From Lewinellaceae bacterium (GTDB lineage: Bacteria > Bacteroidota > Bacteroidia > Chitinophagales > Saprospiraceae): a DNA stretch of 64,000 nt. The notes beneath the pieces were generated by a model. That model saw only the letters and a list, made by a program, of their open reading frames with translations. It had not been told where the DNA came from and did not search any database. Shown here one piece after another: positions 1-9,100 of the stretch. Position 1 is the first letter of the stretch. Each line of letters begins with the position of its first letter. The stretch lies in assembly GCA_020636275.1 (NCBI GenBank), contig JACJYD010000001.1, forward strand, positions 1,364,001 to 1,428,000, given 5' to 3'. The position numbers and the translations under genes are program-made.

Positions 1-1005
1 TATCCCGGGCTGGTCCTGGAAGGAATGATCCTGGCCGGCTTTGTCATCCGGGCCAAAGAGGGCATTCTCTATTTGCGCGCAGAATACAAATACCTGGTAC
101 CCGCCCTGGAAGCAGTGCTGGAAGAATACCGGGCAAAAGGGTGGCTCGGGAGGTCCATCGCTGGCATACCCGACTTTAATTTCGATATCCGCATCCAGTT
201 GGGAGGCGGGGCTTATATATGTGGCGAGGAAACGGCCTTGCTCGAGTCGATGGAAGGGAAGCGGGGCGAATCCCGGGTAAAGATCTTCTTCCCGGCGGAG
301 ATCGGGTTCCTCGGAAAACCCACTATCATCAGCAATGTCGAAACCTTTGCCGCCGCATCGCGGGTGATCGAACTGGGTTCGGATTTCTACCGCCGCCTCG
401 GGACCGAAAAATCCCATGGTACGCGCTTGCTGAGTATTTCGGGCGATTGTGAACGCCCGGGGATCTACGAGGTCGAATGGGGTATTTCCATCGGACAGGT
501 GCTCAGCCTTTGCGGAGCGAGGGATACGTTCTTCATGCAAGTCGGCGGCCCCGCCGGCACCCTGATCAGCCCGGCGCAATGGGAACACACCCTGAGTGCA
601 GATGACATACCTTGCAACGGTTCATTTATGGTTTTTAACAAAAACCGGAACCTGATCAATACGTTGCGCAACTTTTGCGAGTTCTTCAAACACGAATCCT
701 GCGGGGTTTGCACGCCTTGTCGCGCCGGCAACTTCATCCTCAGCCGGAAGATCGAAAAGTTTCAGAACAACCTCGGCGTGCCTTCCGACATGGAAGACAT
801 GGCCAACTGGGGAGCCATCATGAAGATGACCTGCCGCTGCGGTCTGGGCCGTACCGCCCCCAATGCCCTGGTCGATGCCATCCAGCGTTTTCCCGGTGTG
901 TTCGACCGACATATGGTTAAAGATATTTCTCCACTGGAAAAAGGTTTTGACCTCCAAAAAGCGGTCGAGGCCTATGAACGTGCTACGCAATATGAAAGAT
1001 CATAA
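1..1005 (+). CDS. hoxF: NAD-reducing [NiFe] hydrogenase diaphorase subunit HoxF (5' truncated by window edge)
   Basis: This is the FMN- and NADH-binding diaphorase subunit of a cytoplasmic bidirectional hydrogenase; it passes electrons between NAD(H) and the Fe-S chain of HoxU. The frame is open from base 1, so the N-terminal part (any NuoE-like domain and the glycine-rich NADH/FMN region) lies outside the window. Visible family marks are GGGAYICGEETALLESMEG (FMN region), GKPTIISNVET, and the C-terminal [4Fe-4S] motif ESCGVCTPCRAG with a fourth Cys in CRCGLGRTAPN. It overlaps the next gene by 14 bases and is followed by HoxY- and HoxH-type subunits, which separates it from complex I NuoF. The ATG at 25 is internal, not the true start. 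Identification as HoxF rests on family motifs plus operon context. Confidence 0.9.
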   Translation, partial: YPGLVLEGMILAGFVIRAKEGILYLRAEYKYLVPALEAVLEEYRAKGWLGRSIAGIPDFNFDIRIQLGGGAYICGEETALLESMEGKRGESRVKIFFPAEIGFLGKPTIISNVETFAAASRVIELGSDFYRRLGTEKSHGTRLLSISGDCERPGIYEVEWGISIGQVLSLCGARDTFFMQVGGPAGTLISPAQWEHTLSADDIPCNGSFMVFNKNRNLINTLRNFCEFFKHESCGVCTPCRAGNFILSRKIEKFQNNLGVPSDMEDMANWGAIMKMTCRCGLGRTAPNALVDAIQRFPGVFDRHMVKDISPLEKGFDLQKAVEAYERATQYERS

Positions 1006-2260
1006 AATCCATATCCATATCGATGGCAAGCCTTACGAGGCACAGGAGGGTCAGACTCTCCTGGATTTTGCCAAATCCAACGGGATCTTCCTGCCTTCCC
1101 TTTGCCACTATGAGCATATTTTTCCCCCGTTGGGTACTTGCAGGGTTTGTACCGTTAAGATCAACGGAAAACCGGTGGCCGGATGTATGACCACCCTGAA
1201 AGACGGAATATCGGTGGAGATCCACACCTCCGAACTCACCGACATCCGGAAGGCCATGGTCGAAATGCTCTTTGCCGAAGGGAACCACTTCTGTCCTTCC
1301 TGCCAAAAGAGCGGCGACTGCGACCTGCAGGGCCTTGGCTATCAACTGGGCGTCCGGGTAAGCCGGTTCCCCCACTTGTTCGTCGACCGCATCATCGATT
1401 TCAAGCCCCAACGGATGCTGATCGAACACAACCGCTGTATCCTCTGCCGTCGTTGCAGGGAAGAAGTGAAATCCCCGGATGGAAAAGACGTCTTCTCCTT
1501 CCTGCACCGGGGTGACCACACCGAGGTGGCTATCGACTACGAACAGGAGGCCAAACTCACTGAAGAGGAAGCCATTCGGGCGATGCATATCTGTCCTACC
1601 GGGGCTATCCTCGTGCGGGGGCAGAGCCAAACCCGCCCCATCGGGGAGCGCAAATACGACATGAACGAATCCAATACCGTCGAATCGGAGAAGATCCGGC
1701 TCCACCCCGTTCGCCACGAAGGAAAGCTGGTGGTGGCCACGACTTCCATGGCGGGCTGTTTCGGCTGCCACATGTCTTTGCTCGACATCGACGAAGAACT
1801 GCTCGACCTTTTTGAGCTGGTGGAGATCGACCGCTCCCCGCTGACCGATATCAAGAAGTTTACCAAACGGGCGGATGTCGGTATTCTGGAAGGAGGCTGC
1901 TGCAATTCGGACAATATCGAGGTCCTGAAAGAATTCCGGGAAAATTGCGATATCCTCATCGCGGTAGGGGAGTGCGCCATCTGGGGCGGCTTGCCCGCCA
2001 TGCGGAACCCCATCCCGCTGCAGGAATGCCTGGAGGAATCCTTCTTCCATTCGCCGACGACCGACCAGACGACCATCATTCCCGAACACGAGGATATTCC
2101 CAAGATCCTGGACCGGGTCTACGCCTGTAACGAAGTAGTTCGTATCGACTATTACATCCCCGGCTGTCCGCCCAATGCCAAACACATTTGGAAGGTGATC
2201 AAAAACATCGCCTTCGGCGCCGAGTACAACGTTTTGCGCGAAGAGTATAAATACGATTAA
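992..2260 (+). CDS. Fused HoxU-HoxY: diaphorase Fe-S subunit joined to hydrogenase small subunit
   Basis: One 422-residue frame holds two subunits that are normally separate. Residues 1-223 are HoxU: a plant-type [2Fe-2S] domain (C38, C50, C53, C65), a His/Cys cluster site (H99, C101, C104, C110) and a [4Fe-4S] site (C149, C152, C155, C201). Residues from about 224 onward are HoxY, the [NiFe] small subunit: AGCFGCHMSLLDIDEE (C256, C259), GECAIWGGLPAMRNP (C328) and a late GCPPNA motif hold the proximal cluster. The linker near residues 212-236 is hydrophilic. The start at 992 is chosen because homology begins there; the frame remains open upstream only as a shadow of hoxF. An internal ATG at 1661 (M224) lies exactly at the junction and could yield a free HoxY. 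The fused protein would carry electrons from the active site of HoxH to HoxF. Confidence 0.85.
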   Translation: MKDHKIHIHIDGKPYEAQEGQTLLDFAKSNGIFLPSLCHYEHIFPPLGTCRVCTVKINGKPVAGCMTTLKDGISVEIHTSELTDIRKAMVEMLFAEGNHFCPSCQKSGDCDLQGLGYQLGVRVSRFPHLFVDRIIDFKPQRMLIEHNRCILCRRCREEVKSPDGKDVFSFLHRGDHTEVAIDYEQEAKLTEEEAIRAMHICPTGAILVRGQSQTRPIGERKYDMNESNTVESEKIRLHPVRHEGKLVVATTSMAGCFGCHMSLLDIDEELLDLFELVEIDRSPLTDIKKFTKRADVGILEGGCCNSDNIEVLKEFRENCDILIAVGECAIWGGLPAMRNPIPLQECLEESFFHSPTTDQTTIIPEHEDIPKILDRVYACNEVVRIDYYIPGCPPNAKHIWKVIKNIAFGAEYNVLREEYKYD

Positions 2261-2279
2261 CCTGAAAAACTTCTTTTCT

Positions 2280-3734
2280 GTGGGACAAAAAATAGTTATC
2301 GATCCGGTTACCCGTGTAGAAGGCCATGGCCGGGTAACCCTCCGGCTCGATGAAGCGGGGAAAATAGAGAAAGCCTTATTTCACGTGATCGAATTCAGGG
2401 GCTTCGAGCGCTTTATCCAGGGGCGGCCCTTCTGGGAAGCGCCCGTCCTGGTGCAACGCCTTTGCGGGATCTGTCCGGTCAGCCACCACCTTGCTGCTGC
2501 CAAGGCCATCGACCGCATCGTGGGTATCGACCCGGAGAATCTCCCCTATGCCGCTACGCAGATCAGGCGCCTGCTGCACTATGCGCAAACCCTTCAGTCG
2601 CACGCCCTCCACTTTTTCTACCTGGCTTCCCCCGACCTCCTCTTTGGCCTGGAAGCGCCCAAGGAAAAACGGAATGTCATCGCCGTGGCGCAAGAGTACA
2701 GGGAGTTGGCCCGGATGGGCATCCTGCTGCGCAAATACGGCCAGGAACTGATCCAGGCCATCGCGGGTAAGAAGATCCACGGCATAGCCGCCATACCGGG
2801 CGGCGTGCAGAAAGGCCTGACCACAAAAGAGCGCGACCGCTTTTTGAAAGGGATCGACCTGCCTTCGATCGATACGGTGATCGAATGGTCCAAAGCCTCG
2901 ATCGATTTGATGAAGGATTACCACCGGAAGAACCGGGAGTGGATGGACGATTTCGCGACGTATCCATCCGGCCACCTCGGACTGGTGAAGGAAGACGGCG
3001 CCATGGAGTTGTACAATGGCCGCATGCGGGCTATTGATTCCTCCGGGGCCATCATCCTTCCCGATATTCCGGACTACAAATACCTGGATTATTTTGCCGA
3101 AGGCGTAGAGCGCTGGTCTTACCTCAAATTCCCCTATCTGGTTGAAAGAGGCCGCGAAAATGGCTGGAACCGCGTCGGTCCGCTGGCCCGGATCAATGTG
3201 TGCGACTATATTCCCTCGCCGCTGGCCGAGGCCGAGCGGCTGGAATTCTTCGAGTTCAGCGGCGGAAAACCGGTCGAACGTTCCCTTTATTACCACTGGG
3301 CCCGCCTGATCGAGATGTTGCACTGCGCTGAACTCATCCGCGACCTGCTCGGCGATCCCGCTATTTTGGGCGGCGAACTGACAGCTACCGGAAAACGCCG
3401 TCCGGTGGGGATCGGCGTGATCGAAGCGCCCCGCGGCACCCTCATTCACCACTACCAGGTAGACGAAAAAGGGCGCATCGAACGCTGTAACCTGATCGTT
3501 TCGACCACCCATAACAACGAACCCATAAACCGGGCTGTGCAGTCGGTGGCCAACCGCCTCCTCGATGGAACGCGGAAGATCACCAACCCCATGCTCAATC
3601 AGATCGAAATCGCCGTGAGGGCATACGACCCCTGCCTGAGTTGCGCCACGCACGCATTGGGGGAAATGCCCTTAAAGGTCGAATTGTTGGACGAAACCGG
3701 AACTGTTATCGATGTGCGAACCCGCCCCGAATGA
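2280..3734 (+). CDS. hoxH: NAD-reducing [NiFe] hydrogenase large subunit HoxH
   Basis: This is the catalytic subunit with the Ni-Fe(CN)2CO site, interconverting H2 and protons plus electrons in the cytoplasm. Both nickel-binding CxxC pairs are present: RLCGICPVSH (C62, C65) and, near the C-terminus, DPCLSCATHALG (C452, C455, H458). The 26 residues after H458 match the extension that a maturation protease removes after metal insertion in this family. At 484 residues it has the usual length. It starts at a GTG at 2280, 19 bases after the fused hoxU-hoxY; the MGQKIVIDPVTRVEGHG N-terminus aligns with HoxH proteins, supporting this start. It overlaps the protease gene by 23 bases, so the four genes are probably one transcript. 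Confidence 0.93.
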   Translation: MGQKIVIDPVTRVEGHGRVTLRLDEAGKIEKALFHVIEFRGFERFIQGRPFWEAPVLVQRLCGICPVSHHLAAAKAIDRIVGIDPENLPYAATQIRRLLHYAQTLQSHALHFFYLASPDLLFGLEAPKEKRNVIAVAQEYRELARMGILLRKYGQELIQAIAGKKIHGIAAIPGGVQKGLTTKERDRFLKGIDLPSIDTVIEWSKASIDLMKDYHRKNREWMDDFATYPSGHLGLVKEDGAMELYNGRMRAIDSSGAIILPDIPDYKYLDYFAEGVERWSYLKFPYLVERGRENGWNRVGPLARINVCDYIPSPLAEAERLEFFEFSGGKPVERSLYYHWARLIEMLHCAELIRDLLGDPAILGGELTATGKRRPVGIGVIEAPRGTLIHHYQVDEKGRIERCNLIVSTTHNNEPINRAVQSVANRLLDGTRKITNPMLNQIEIAVRAYDPCLSCATHALGEMPLKVELLDETGTVIDVRTRPE

Positions 3735-4209
3735 ACTGGTGATCCTGGGTATTGGGAATGACAGCCGTGGCGATGACGGCTTGGCCTGGGCTTTTTTGGA
3801 TGCCCTGGAGGGCGATCCTCATTTGCAGGCACAACTGCTTTATCGCTATCAATTACAACCCGAAGACGCCGATGCGATCGCTCAGGCGAAAACCGTTGTT
3901 TTTGTTGACGCTACCAAGGATCCACTCGAACGGGGTTTTCATTGGCAGTCCGGACTGCCGGAGCGGCAACCACAAGTGCACTCCCACTGGTTGCCGCCCT
4001 CGGCAGTTCTGGGGCTTTGCCAGGAAGTCTTCGGCACTTGTCCGGAAGCCTATATTCTGGCAATTTCCGGAGAACAATGGGAACTGGGGCAAGGCTTGAG
4101 TGTCCCCGCCAAAAAACGGCTGAAAGCAGCGCTGCGCTTCTTCCGCCAATGGCTGCTCCTTTCCTCCTCGCTCAATCCCGCTCATACCACTTTTCTTCCT
4201 CCCCGGTAG
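3712..4209 (+). CDS. hoxW: HoxW-like [NiFe] hydrogenase maturation endopeptidase
   Basis: A 165-residue protein of the HycI/HybD/HoxW protease family, which cuts the C-terminal extension of the hydrogenase large subunit once nickel is in place. The N-terminal GIGNDSRGDDGLAW motif supplies a nickel-sensing acidic residue, FVDA a second acidic residue, and the HSHWLPPS region a likely third ligand (His). The gene begins inside the last codons of hoxH, the gene of its presumed substrate, whose 26-residue tail after DPCLSCATH is the predicted target. The C-terminal end (after about residue 145) looks less conserved and overlaps the convergent small gene at 4172-4378. Identification is from motif, size and context. 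Confidence 0.82.
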   Translation: MCEPAPNELVILGIGNDSRGDDGLAWAFLDALEGDPHLQAQLLYRYQLQPEDADAIAQAKTVVFVDATKDPLERGFHWQSGLPERQPQVHSHWLPPSAVLGLCQEVFGTCPEAYILAISGEQWELGQGLSVPAKKRLKAALRFFRQWLLLSSSLNPAHTTFLPPR

Positions 4210-4378
4210 GTTCCTCCTTTTTACCCCGCAAAACCGCCCATACCTGTATGACCACAAAGACCGGAACAGCCCCTGCCAGGACGACGATGAGCCAAAAAGA
4301 CCGGGAGAAAGCCATGACGAGCAGACAGGTCATAATGAGCGAAAACAGGACGATGGAAATGGTTTTATACCCTTGCAT
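4172..4378 (-). CDS. Small two-helix membrane protein, unknown function
   Basis: A 68-residue protein with two strongly hydrophobic segments (about residues 6-23 and 28-48) and a charged C-terminal tail ending KKEEPTGEEEKWYERD, so it is probably an inner-membrane protein with both ends on the same side. It is convergent with hoxW and overlaps its last 38 bases. No family was recognised. The clean membrane pattern, ATG start and following A/T-rich upstream region favour a real gene, but its size leaves doubt. Confidence 0.55.
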   Translation of the reverse strand: MQGYKTISIVLFSLIMTCLLVMAFSRSFWLIVVLAGAVPVFVVIQVWAVLRGKKEEPTGEEEKWYERD

Positions 4379-4607
4379 ATCAGCCTGGATTTTTATGCCG
4401 GAGCCGGGCGAAATAACGGCAACTGGCAGCAGTAAAGTTTGAAAAAGAGTACAAAATATAAATTGGATATGCGCTTGTATTCTTTAAAAACAGAAACATG
4501 GGTTCAGGTGTCGTTGAATTTTAAAATTTTATTTCAAAATGAAAATTTTTTGATAAAAATCATAGCGCCAAGTGACTCTTGTCAGTGATTGGTCTTAGGA
4601 GGAAGGA

Positions 4608-4615
4608 TATATTTG
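4608..4615 (+). promoter_or_regulatory. Candidate -7 box (TATATTTG) for the TonB-like gene
   Basis: TATATTTG fits the Bacteroidetes -7 consensus TAnnTTTG and lies 49 bases before the start codon at 4664 in an A/T-rich intergenic region. A TTG at 4589-4591 is only 16 bases upstream, shorter than the usual 19-20, so the -33 part is uncertain. Confidence 0.35.
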
Positions 4616-4663
4616 GTAATGAATCGAATTATGTCGTAAAAGGCAAACTAAATTAACTGCTGT

Positions 4664-5587
4664 ATGAACATGGATCTGTCTTTTTCGAGCGGAACATTCA
4701 CTGCGGCGCTATTGTTAGCAGCAGTGGTTGTCATTTCAACAATACTTGCTTTAAGAGGATACGTGGCGATCAGAGAAAAACAAGACCTCACCGCCAAGTA
4801 TAAAGGAAAGCACTGGTCGTCCCCGCTGGAAGCGAGGGCAAAATACCCGGATGTCGACGTTTTCAGATTCAGAAGTCCGATCTTGCGTATGAGCCTGGCT
4901 CTGGCCCTTGCGTTGATCATATTTGCATTCAACTGGACGACCTACGAGAAAAAAGCGGAGTATCAACAGTATGTCCTGGCCCTCGACGAGGAGATCTCTA
5001 TCGAACCCCCGCGCAGTAAAGAACCGCCGCCACCTCCTCCGCCACCTCCCGCGCCGGTGGTTTCGGAAATGATCGTGAGCGATGTCGTAGACGAAGACCA
5101 GATCGAATTTACCGACCAGTCGATCGAAGCGGAAACGAAAGTGGAAGCCCCGGTATACGTCGAAAAAGCGGCTCCGCCTCCCCCTCCTCCGCCCAAAATG
5201 AAAGAACCGGATGTTGAAGAGATCTTCAAGATCGTCGAACAGATGCCGCGTTTTCCGGGTTGTGACGACATCCCGGGCGACAATACCGCCAAGTCGGATT
5301 GCGCCAACAAGAAGCTCATGGAGTTTATCTACGCAAACATCCAATACCCGGCGATCGCCCGCGAAAATAACGTGGAAGGTACCGTTGTTGTCCAGTTTGT
5401 GGTCGACACAGATGGTTCGATCAGCAACGCCAAAGTGGTGCGCGATATCGGCGCCCAGTGCGGAGATGAAGCCTTGCGCATCGTAGAATTGATGAATAAT
5501 ATGCCCGAAAAATGGACCCCGGGCAAGCAGCGCGGTCGGCCCGTCAGGGTGCTGTTCATGCTGCCCGTGAAGTTTAAACTTTTGTGA
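4664..5587 (+). CDS. TonB-like energy transducer with two membrane segments
   Basis: A 307-residue protein ending in a TonB C-terminal domain (about residues 205-307: YPAIARENNVEGTVVVQFVVD, then KWTPGKQRGRPVRVLFMLPVKF), which contacts TonB-dependent receptors and transmits proton-motive force. Two proline-rich stretches (about 115-132 and 165-173) span the periplasm. Unusually for TonB there are two hydrophobic helices, at about 11-31 and 72-92, with a basic loop between them; in Bacteroidetes, extended N-termini in TonB proteins are common. It stands alone, without exbB or exbD nearby, and is followed by a terminator hairpin at 5610-5652. The paired cysteines in the C-terminal domain (FPGCDDIPG, KSDCANKK) are typical of the Bacteroidetes version. 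Confidence 0.88.
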   Translation: MNMDLSFSSGTFTAALLLAAVVVISTILALRGYVAIREKQDLTAKYKGKHWSSPLEARAKYPDVDVFRFRSPILRMSLALALALIIFAFNWTTYEKKAEYQQYVLALDEEISIEPPRSKEPPPPPPPPPAPVVSEMIVSDVVDEDQIEFTDQSIEAETKVEAPVYVEKAAPPPPPPPKMKEPDVEEIFKIVEQMPRFPGCDDIPGDNTAKSDCANKKLMEFIYANIQYPAIARENNVEGTVVVQFVVDTDGSISNAKVVRDIGAQCGDEALRIVELMNNMPEKWTPGKQRGRPVRVLFMLPVKFKLL

Positions 5588-5609
5588 TTAGCAACACTCC
5601 CTTTATGCT

Positions 5610-5652
5610 GCGCCCAGGATACTCAAGGTGTTTTATCCTGGGCGCTTTGTTT
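5610..5652 (+). terminator. Intrinsic terminator after the TonB-like gene
   Basis: An 11-bp perfect stem (GCGCCCAGGAT at 5610-5620 with its complement at 5635-5645), a 14-base loop and a short T-containing tail (CTTTGTTT). It lies 23 bases past the stop at 5587. Confidence 0.7.
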
Positions 5653-5703
5653 ATGACCCAACGCAGGGATCGCGCCTCCGGGCCTTCGTTTTGTAAATTT
5701 TTT

Positions 5704-5711
5704 TATTTTTG
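5704..5711 (+). promoter_or_regulatory. Candidate -7 box (TATTTTTG) before the metal-efflux genes
   Basis: TATTTTTG matches TAnnTTTG and is followed by the GCCAAA sequence often seen at such sites. It overlaps the TTG at 5709 that opens the following reading frame, which argues that translation starts further downstream. No clear -33 TTG at the right spacing was found. Confidence 0.3.
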
Positions 5712-6122
5712 CCAAAATTATTCCCGTTGCGTCTATTTGCCAGAGTACTGATCATTTATTGGATATTGGGAAGCCTCTTCCCGCAGGCCGATTTTTCTCA
5801 ACTGAGGAATCTGCCTTTTTTATACCGGCATTTCCAGATGCACAGGGAAGAAGCCGCCGCAAACGGAGCGTCCTTGTCGGTGGGCACATTTATTCTCATG
5901 CACTACGCCGCCGGCTCTGCGCATCAACACCCGGGCGATTCCAATAGTCACCAACAATTACCTTTTAAATCGCTGCAAGATATTCAATGGGTGGGTGGGA
6001 AGCAGTTGGCATTGTTCCTACCCGACCTATCCGGCAACCCCTCCTGTTTCCTGGGCTCCGCGGGATACCCCCTCCTTGAAGGGATCCGTGCCTCCGTTTT
6101 TCGCCCACCCCTGGCTGGATAA
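5709..6122 (+). CDS. Small His-containing protein upstream of the CusA-type pump
   Basis: Up to 137 residues. The N-terminus is hydrophobic (LFARVLIIYWILGSLFP), probably a signal peptide or anchor. It is followed by RNLPFLYRHFQMHREE, a FILMHYA motif, the segment AHQHPGDSNSHQQLPFK and a VFRPPLAG ending. This pattern of scattered His and Met residues in a small exported protein next to a CusA/CzcA pump is one I recognise from other Bacteroidetes efflux loci, where its function is unknown; a role in periplasmic metal handling is inference. The start is uncertain: the first codon is a TTG at 5709 that overlaps a candidate -7 box, and another TTG at 5727 is possible. It ends 66 bases before the pump gene. 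Confidence 0.6.
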   Translation: MPKLFPLRLFARVLIIYWILGSLFPQADFSQLRNLPFLYRHFQMHREEAAANGASLSVGTFILMHYAAGSAHQHPGDSNSHQQLPFKSLQDIQWVGGKQLALFLPDLSGNPSCFLGSAGYPLLEGIRASVFRPPLAG

Positions 6123-6188
6123 TACCGTCCGTGTTATCTTTTTATTATTCATCGCAATTGCCTGCCGGCAATTGGAAAACCATCAATT

Positions 6189-9100
6189 ATGGATCTGATT
6201 GGAACAGTGCTTCACTTTTCCGTACGAAATAAATGGCTGGTGGCCCTCGCCGTAGCCGGATTGATCCTAGGAGGCGTCCTCTCCCTGCGTACCTTGCCCA
6301 TCGACGCCGTTCCGGATATTACCAACAACCAGGTTCAGGTGGTGACCGTGTCGCCATCGCTCGCGGCTCAGGAGGTGGAACAGCTGATCACCTATCCCGT
6401 AGAAGCCGTTTTGGCCAACCTTCCGGGTATTGTGGAGATCCGCTCGATCTCCCGCTACGGGCTCTCCGTAGTTACCGTGGTATTCGAAGAACGAATGCCC
6501 GTCCTGGAGGCCCGCCAATTGGTCAAAGAACAGATCGGCGTGGTTGAAAGCACCATCCCCTCCGAATTGGGCGCGCCCGAACTGATGCCCATCACGACCG
6601 GTTTGGGTGAGATCTACCAGTATGTGCTGGAAGTGAAGCCCGGCTATGAAGACCGCTACGACCCCATGGAATTGCGTACGATCCAGGACTGGATCATCAA
6701 GCGGCAATTGGCGGGTACCAAGGGCATTATCGAAGTCAGCAGCTTCGGTGGGTATCTCAAGCAATATGAGGTCGCCCTCAATCCTCTTTACCTCCAAAGC
6801 ACCGGCGTGTCGATCGCCGATGTTTTTGAGGCGCTTTCCCGGAACAACCAGAACAGCGGGGGGAGTTATATCGAAAAAAATGCCCGCGCTTACTACATCC
6901 GTACAGAAGGCTTCGTCAATAGCCTCGATGATATCAAACATATCGTCGTCTCCAACCGCAACAATATCCCCATCTACATCAAGGATGTCGGCCAGGTGCA
7001 GTGGGGAAGCCCCAAGCGATTGGGCGCTATGACGATGGACGGAAAAGGGGAAGCCGTCGGAGGGATCACCCTCATGCTGAAAGGCGCCAACTCGTCGGAT
7101 GCCATCGCCAATGTGCACGAACGCATCGAAGAGGTAAGCCGGTCGCTTCCCGAAGGGATCGAGCTCTATCCGTACCTCGACCGCTCTGTATTGGTGGATA
7201 AAACGACCCATACCGTGTCTAAAAACCTGCTGGAGGGCGGCCTGATCGTCATTTTTGTGCTCATCCTCCTGCTGGGTGACTGGCGGGCGGGCTTTATCGT
7301 AGCTTCGGTGATTCCGCTGGCCATGCTCTTTGCCATCATCCTGATGAGCTACTTCGGCGTCTCTGCAAACCTCATGTCGCTCGGTGCGATCGACTTCGGG
7401 ATCGTGGTCGACGGCGCAGTCATCGTGGTCGAGGGGGTCATGCATACCTTGTTCACCTTTTACGTGGGGAAAAAGCTCACCCAGCCCGAAATGGACGCCG
7501 TCATTACCGACTCTTCCTCCAAACTTTTCCGGACGGCCATCTTCGGGGTATTCATCATCCTGGTGGTCTTCATTCCGATCATGACCCTGACGGGGGTGGA
7601 GGGGAAAATGTTCCGGCCGATGGCTTATACCTTCAGCTTCGCCGTATTGGGGGCCCTGCTCCTCTCCCTGACCTATGTGCCCATGATGGCTGCCTGGATC
7701 CTGCCCAAAAATGTGCGTACGCACAAAGCCTTCGCCGACAAGTTGGTCGGCTGGATGCGGGCCAGCTACCGCCCCTCGGTATCCTGGGTGCTCAAGCGGC
7801 CGGTACTGGTGCTGTCGCTCGCCGGTGCGCTGCTGGTCTCGGCCTTATTGGTATTCCGCAGCCTGGGCTCGGAATTCATTCCCACCCTCGAAGAAGGCGA
7901 CCTGGCCATGCAGATGGCCATTCAGCCGGGCAGTTCCCTTCGGGAGAGCATCAAAACCACGACCAAGGCGGAGTCGATCCTATTGGCCAATTTTCCGGAG
8001 GTAAAACACGTGGTTTCGAAGATCGGCACGGCTGAAGTTCCCACCGATCCCATGGCGGTGGAGGATGCCGACATCATGATCGTGCTCAAAGAAAAAGGAG
8101 AATGGACATCTGCATCTACGCGGGAGGAGTTGGTGGAAAAAATGAAGGCTTCCCTGGAGGTGATCGCCGGCGCTTCCTTCGAATTCACCCAACCGATCCA
8201 GTTGCGCTTCAATGAATTAATGACGGGCGCCAAGGCGGATATCGCGATCAAGATCTTCGGAGAAGATACCGAGGAACTCAAAAAACTGGCCGACGAGGCC
8301 GCGGCGCTGATCGAAGGGATACCCGGAGCGGCGGATATAAAAGTAGAGCAGACCGAGGGACTCCCGCAATTACTCGTCCGCTTCAACCGCCAGAAGATCG
8401 CCGAATACGGCCTGTCGATCCAGGAACTGAACAGCCTGGTCCGAACGGCTTACGCCGGCGAAGCAGCCGGGGTGGTCTTCGAACAGGAACGCCAGTTCGA
8501 CCTGGTCGTACGCCTGGCCGAACCCTTTCGCGAATCGCTCAATCTGGAACAGCTCTACGTCTATCTCCAGGACGGCAAGCGATTGCCCCTGAGCGAGGTG
8601 GCTTCGGTCGACTACGTCGAGGGTCCGATGCAGATCTCCCGCGAGAACGCCCGCCGGCGCATCACCATCGGCGTGAACGTGCGGCAGCGGGACCTCGCCG
8701 GCCTGGTGGAGGAAATCCAGCAAACCCTTGGCGCCCAACTGGCCCTGCCCGCCGGGTATACCATCCGGTACGGAGGGCAGTTTGAGAACCTGCAGGCTGC
8801 CCAGCGCCGGCTGAGCATCGCCGTGCCGGCTGCCCTGTTACTCATCTTTCTGCTGTTATATTTCACCTTTGGGAGCCTGAAAGACGCGACCCTCATCTTC
8901 TCGGCCGTTCCCCTGGCTGCCGTCGGCGGTGTTTTTGGGCTTTGGATCCGCGGCATGCCGTTCAGTATTTCGGCCGGCGTAGGCTTCATCGCCCTGTTTG
9001 GGGTAGCCGTATTGAACGGCATTGTACTGATCAGCTACTTCAAGCGCCTTCAGGAAGAAGAAGGCATGACGGATATGCGAAAAGTAGTCATCGAAGGTGG

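Noticed and set aside
1..3734. Respiratory complex I (nuoF/nuoG) locus
   Set aside because: The genes continue with [NiFe] small and large hydrogenase subunits carrying both nickel CxxC motifs and a maturation protease, so this is a hydrogenase.
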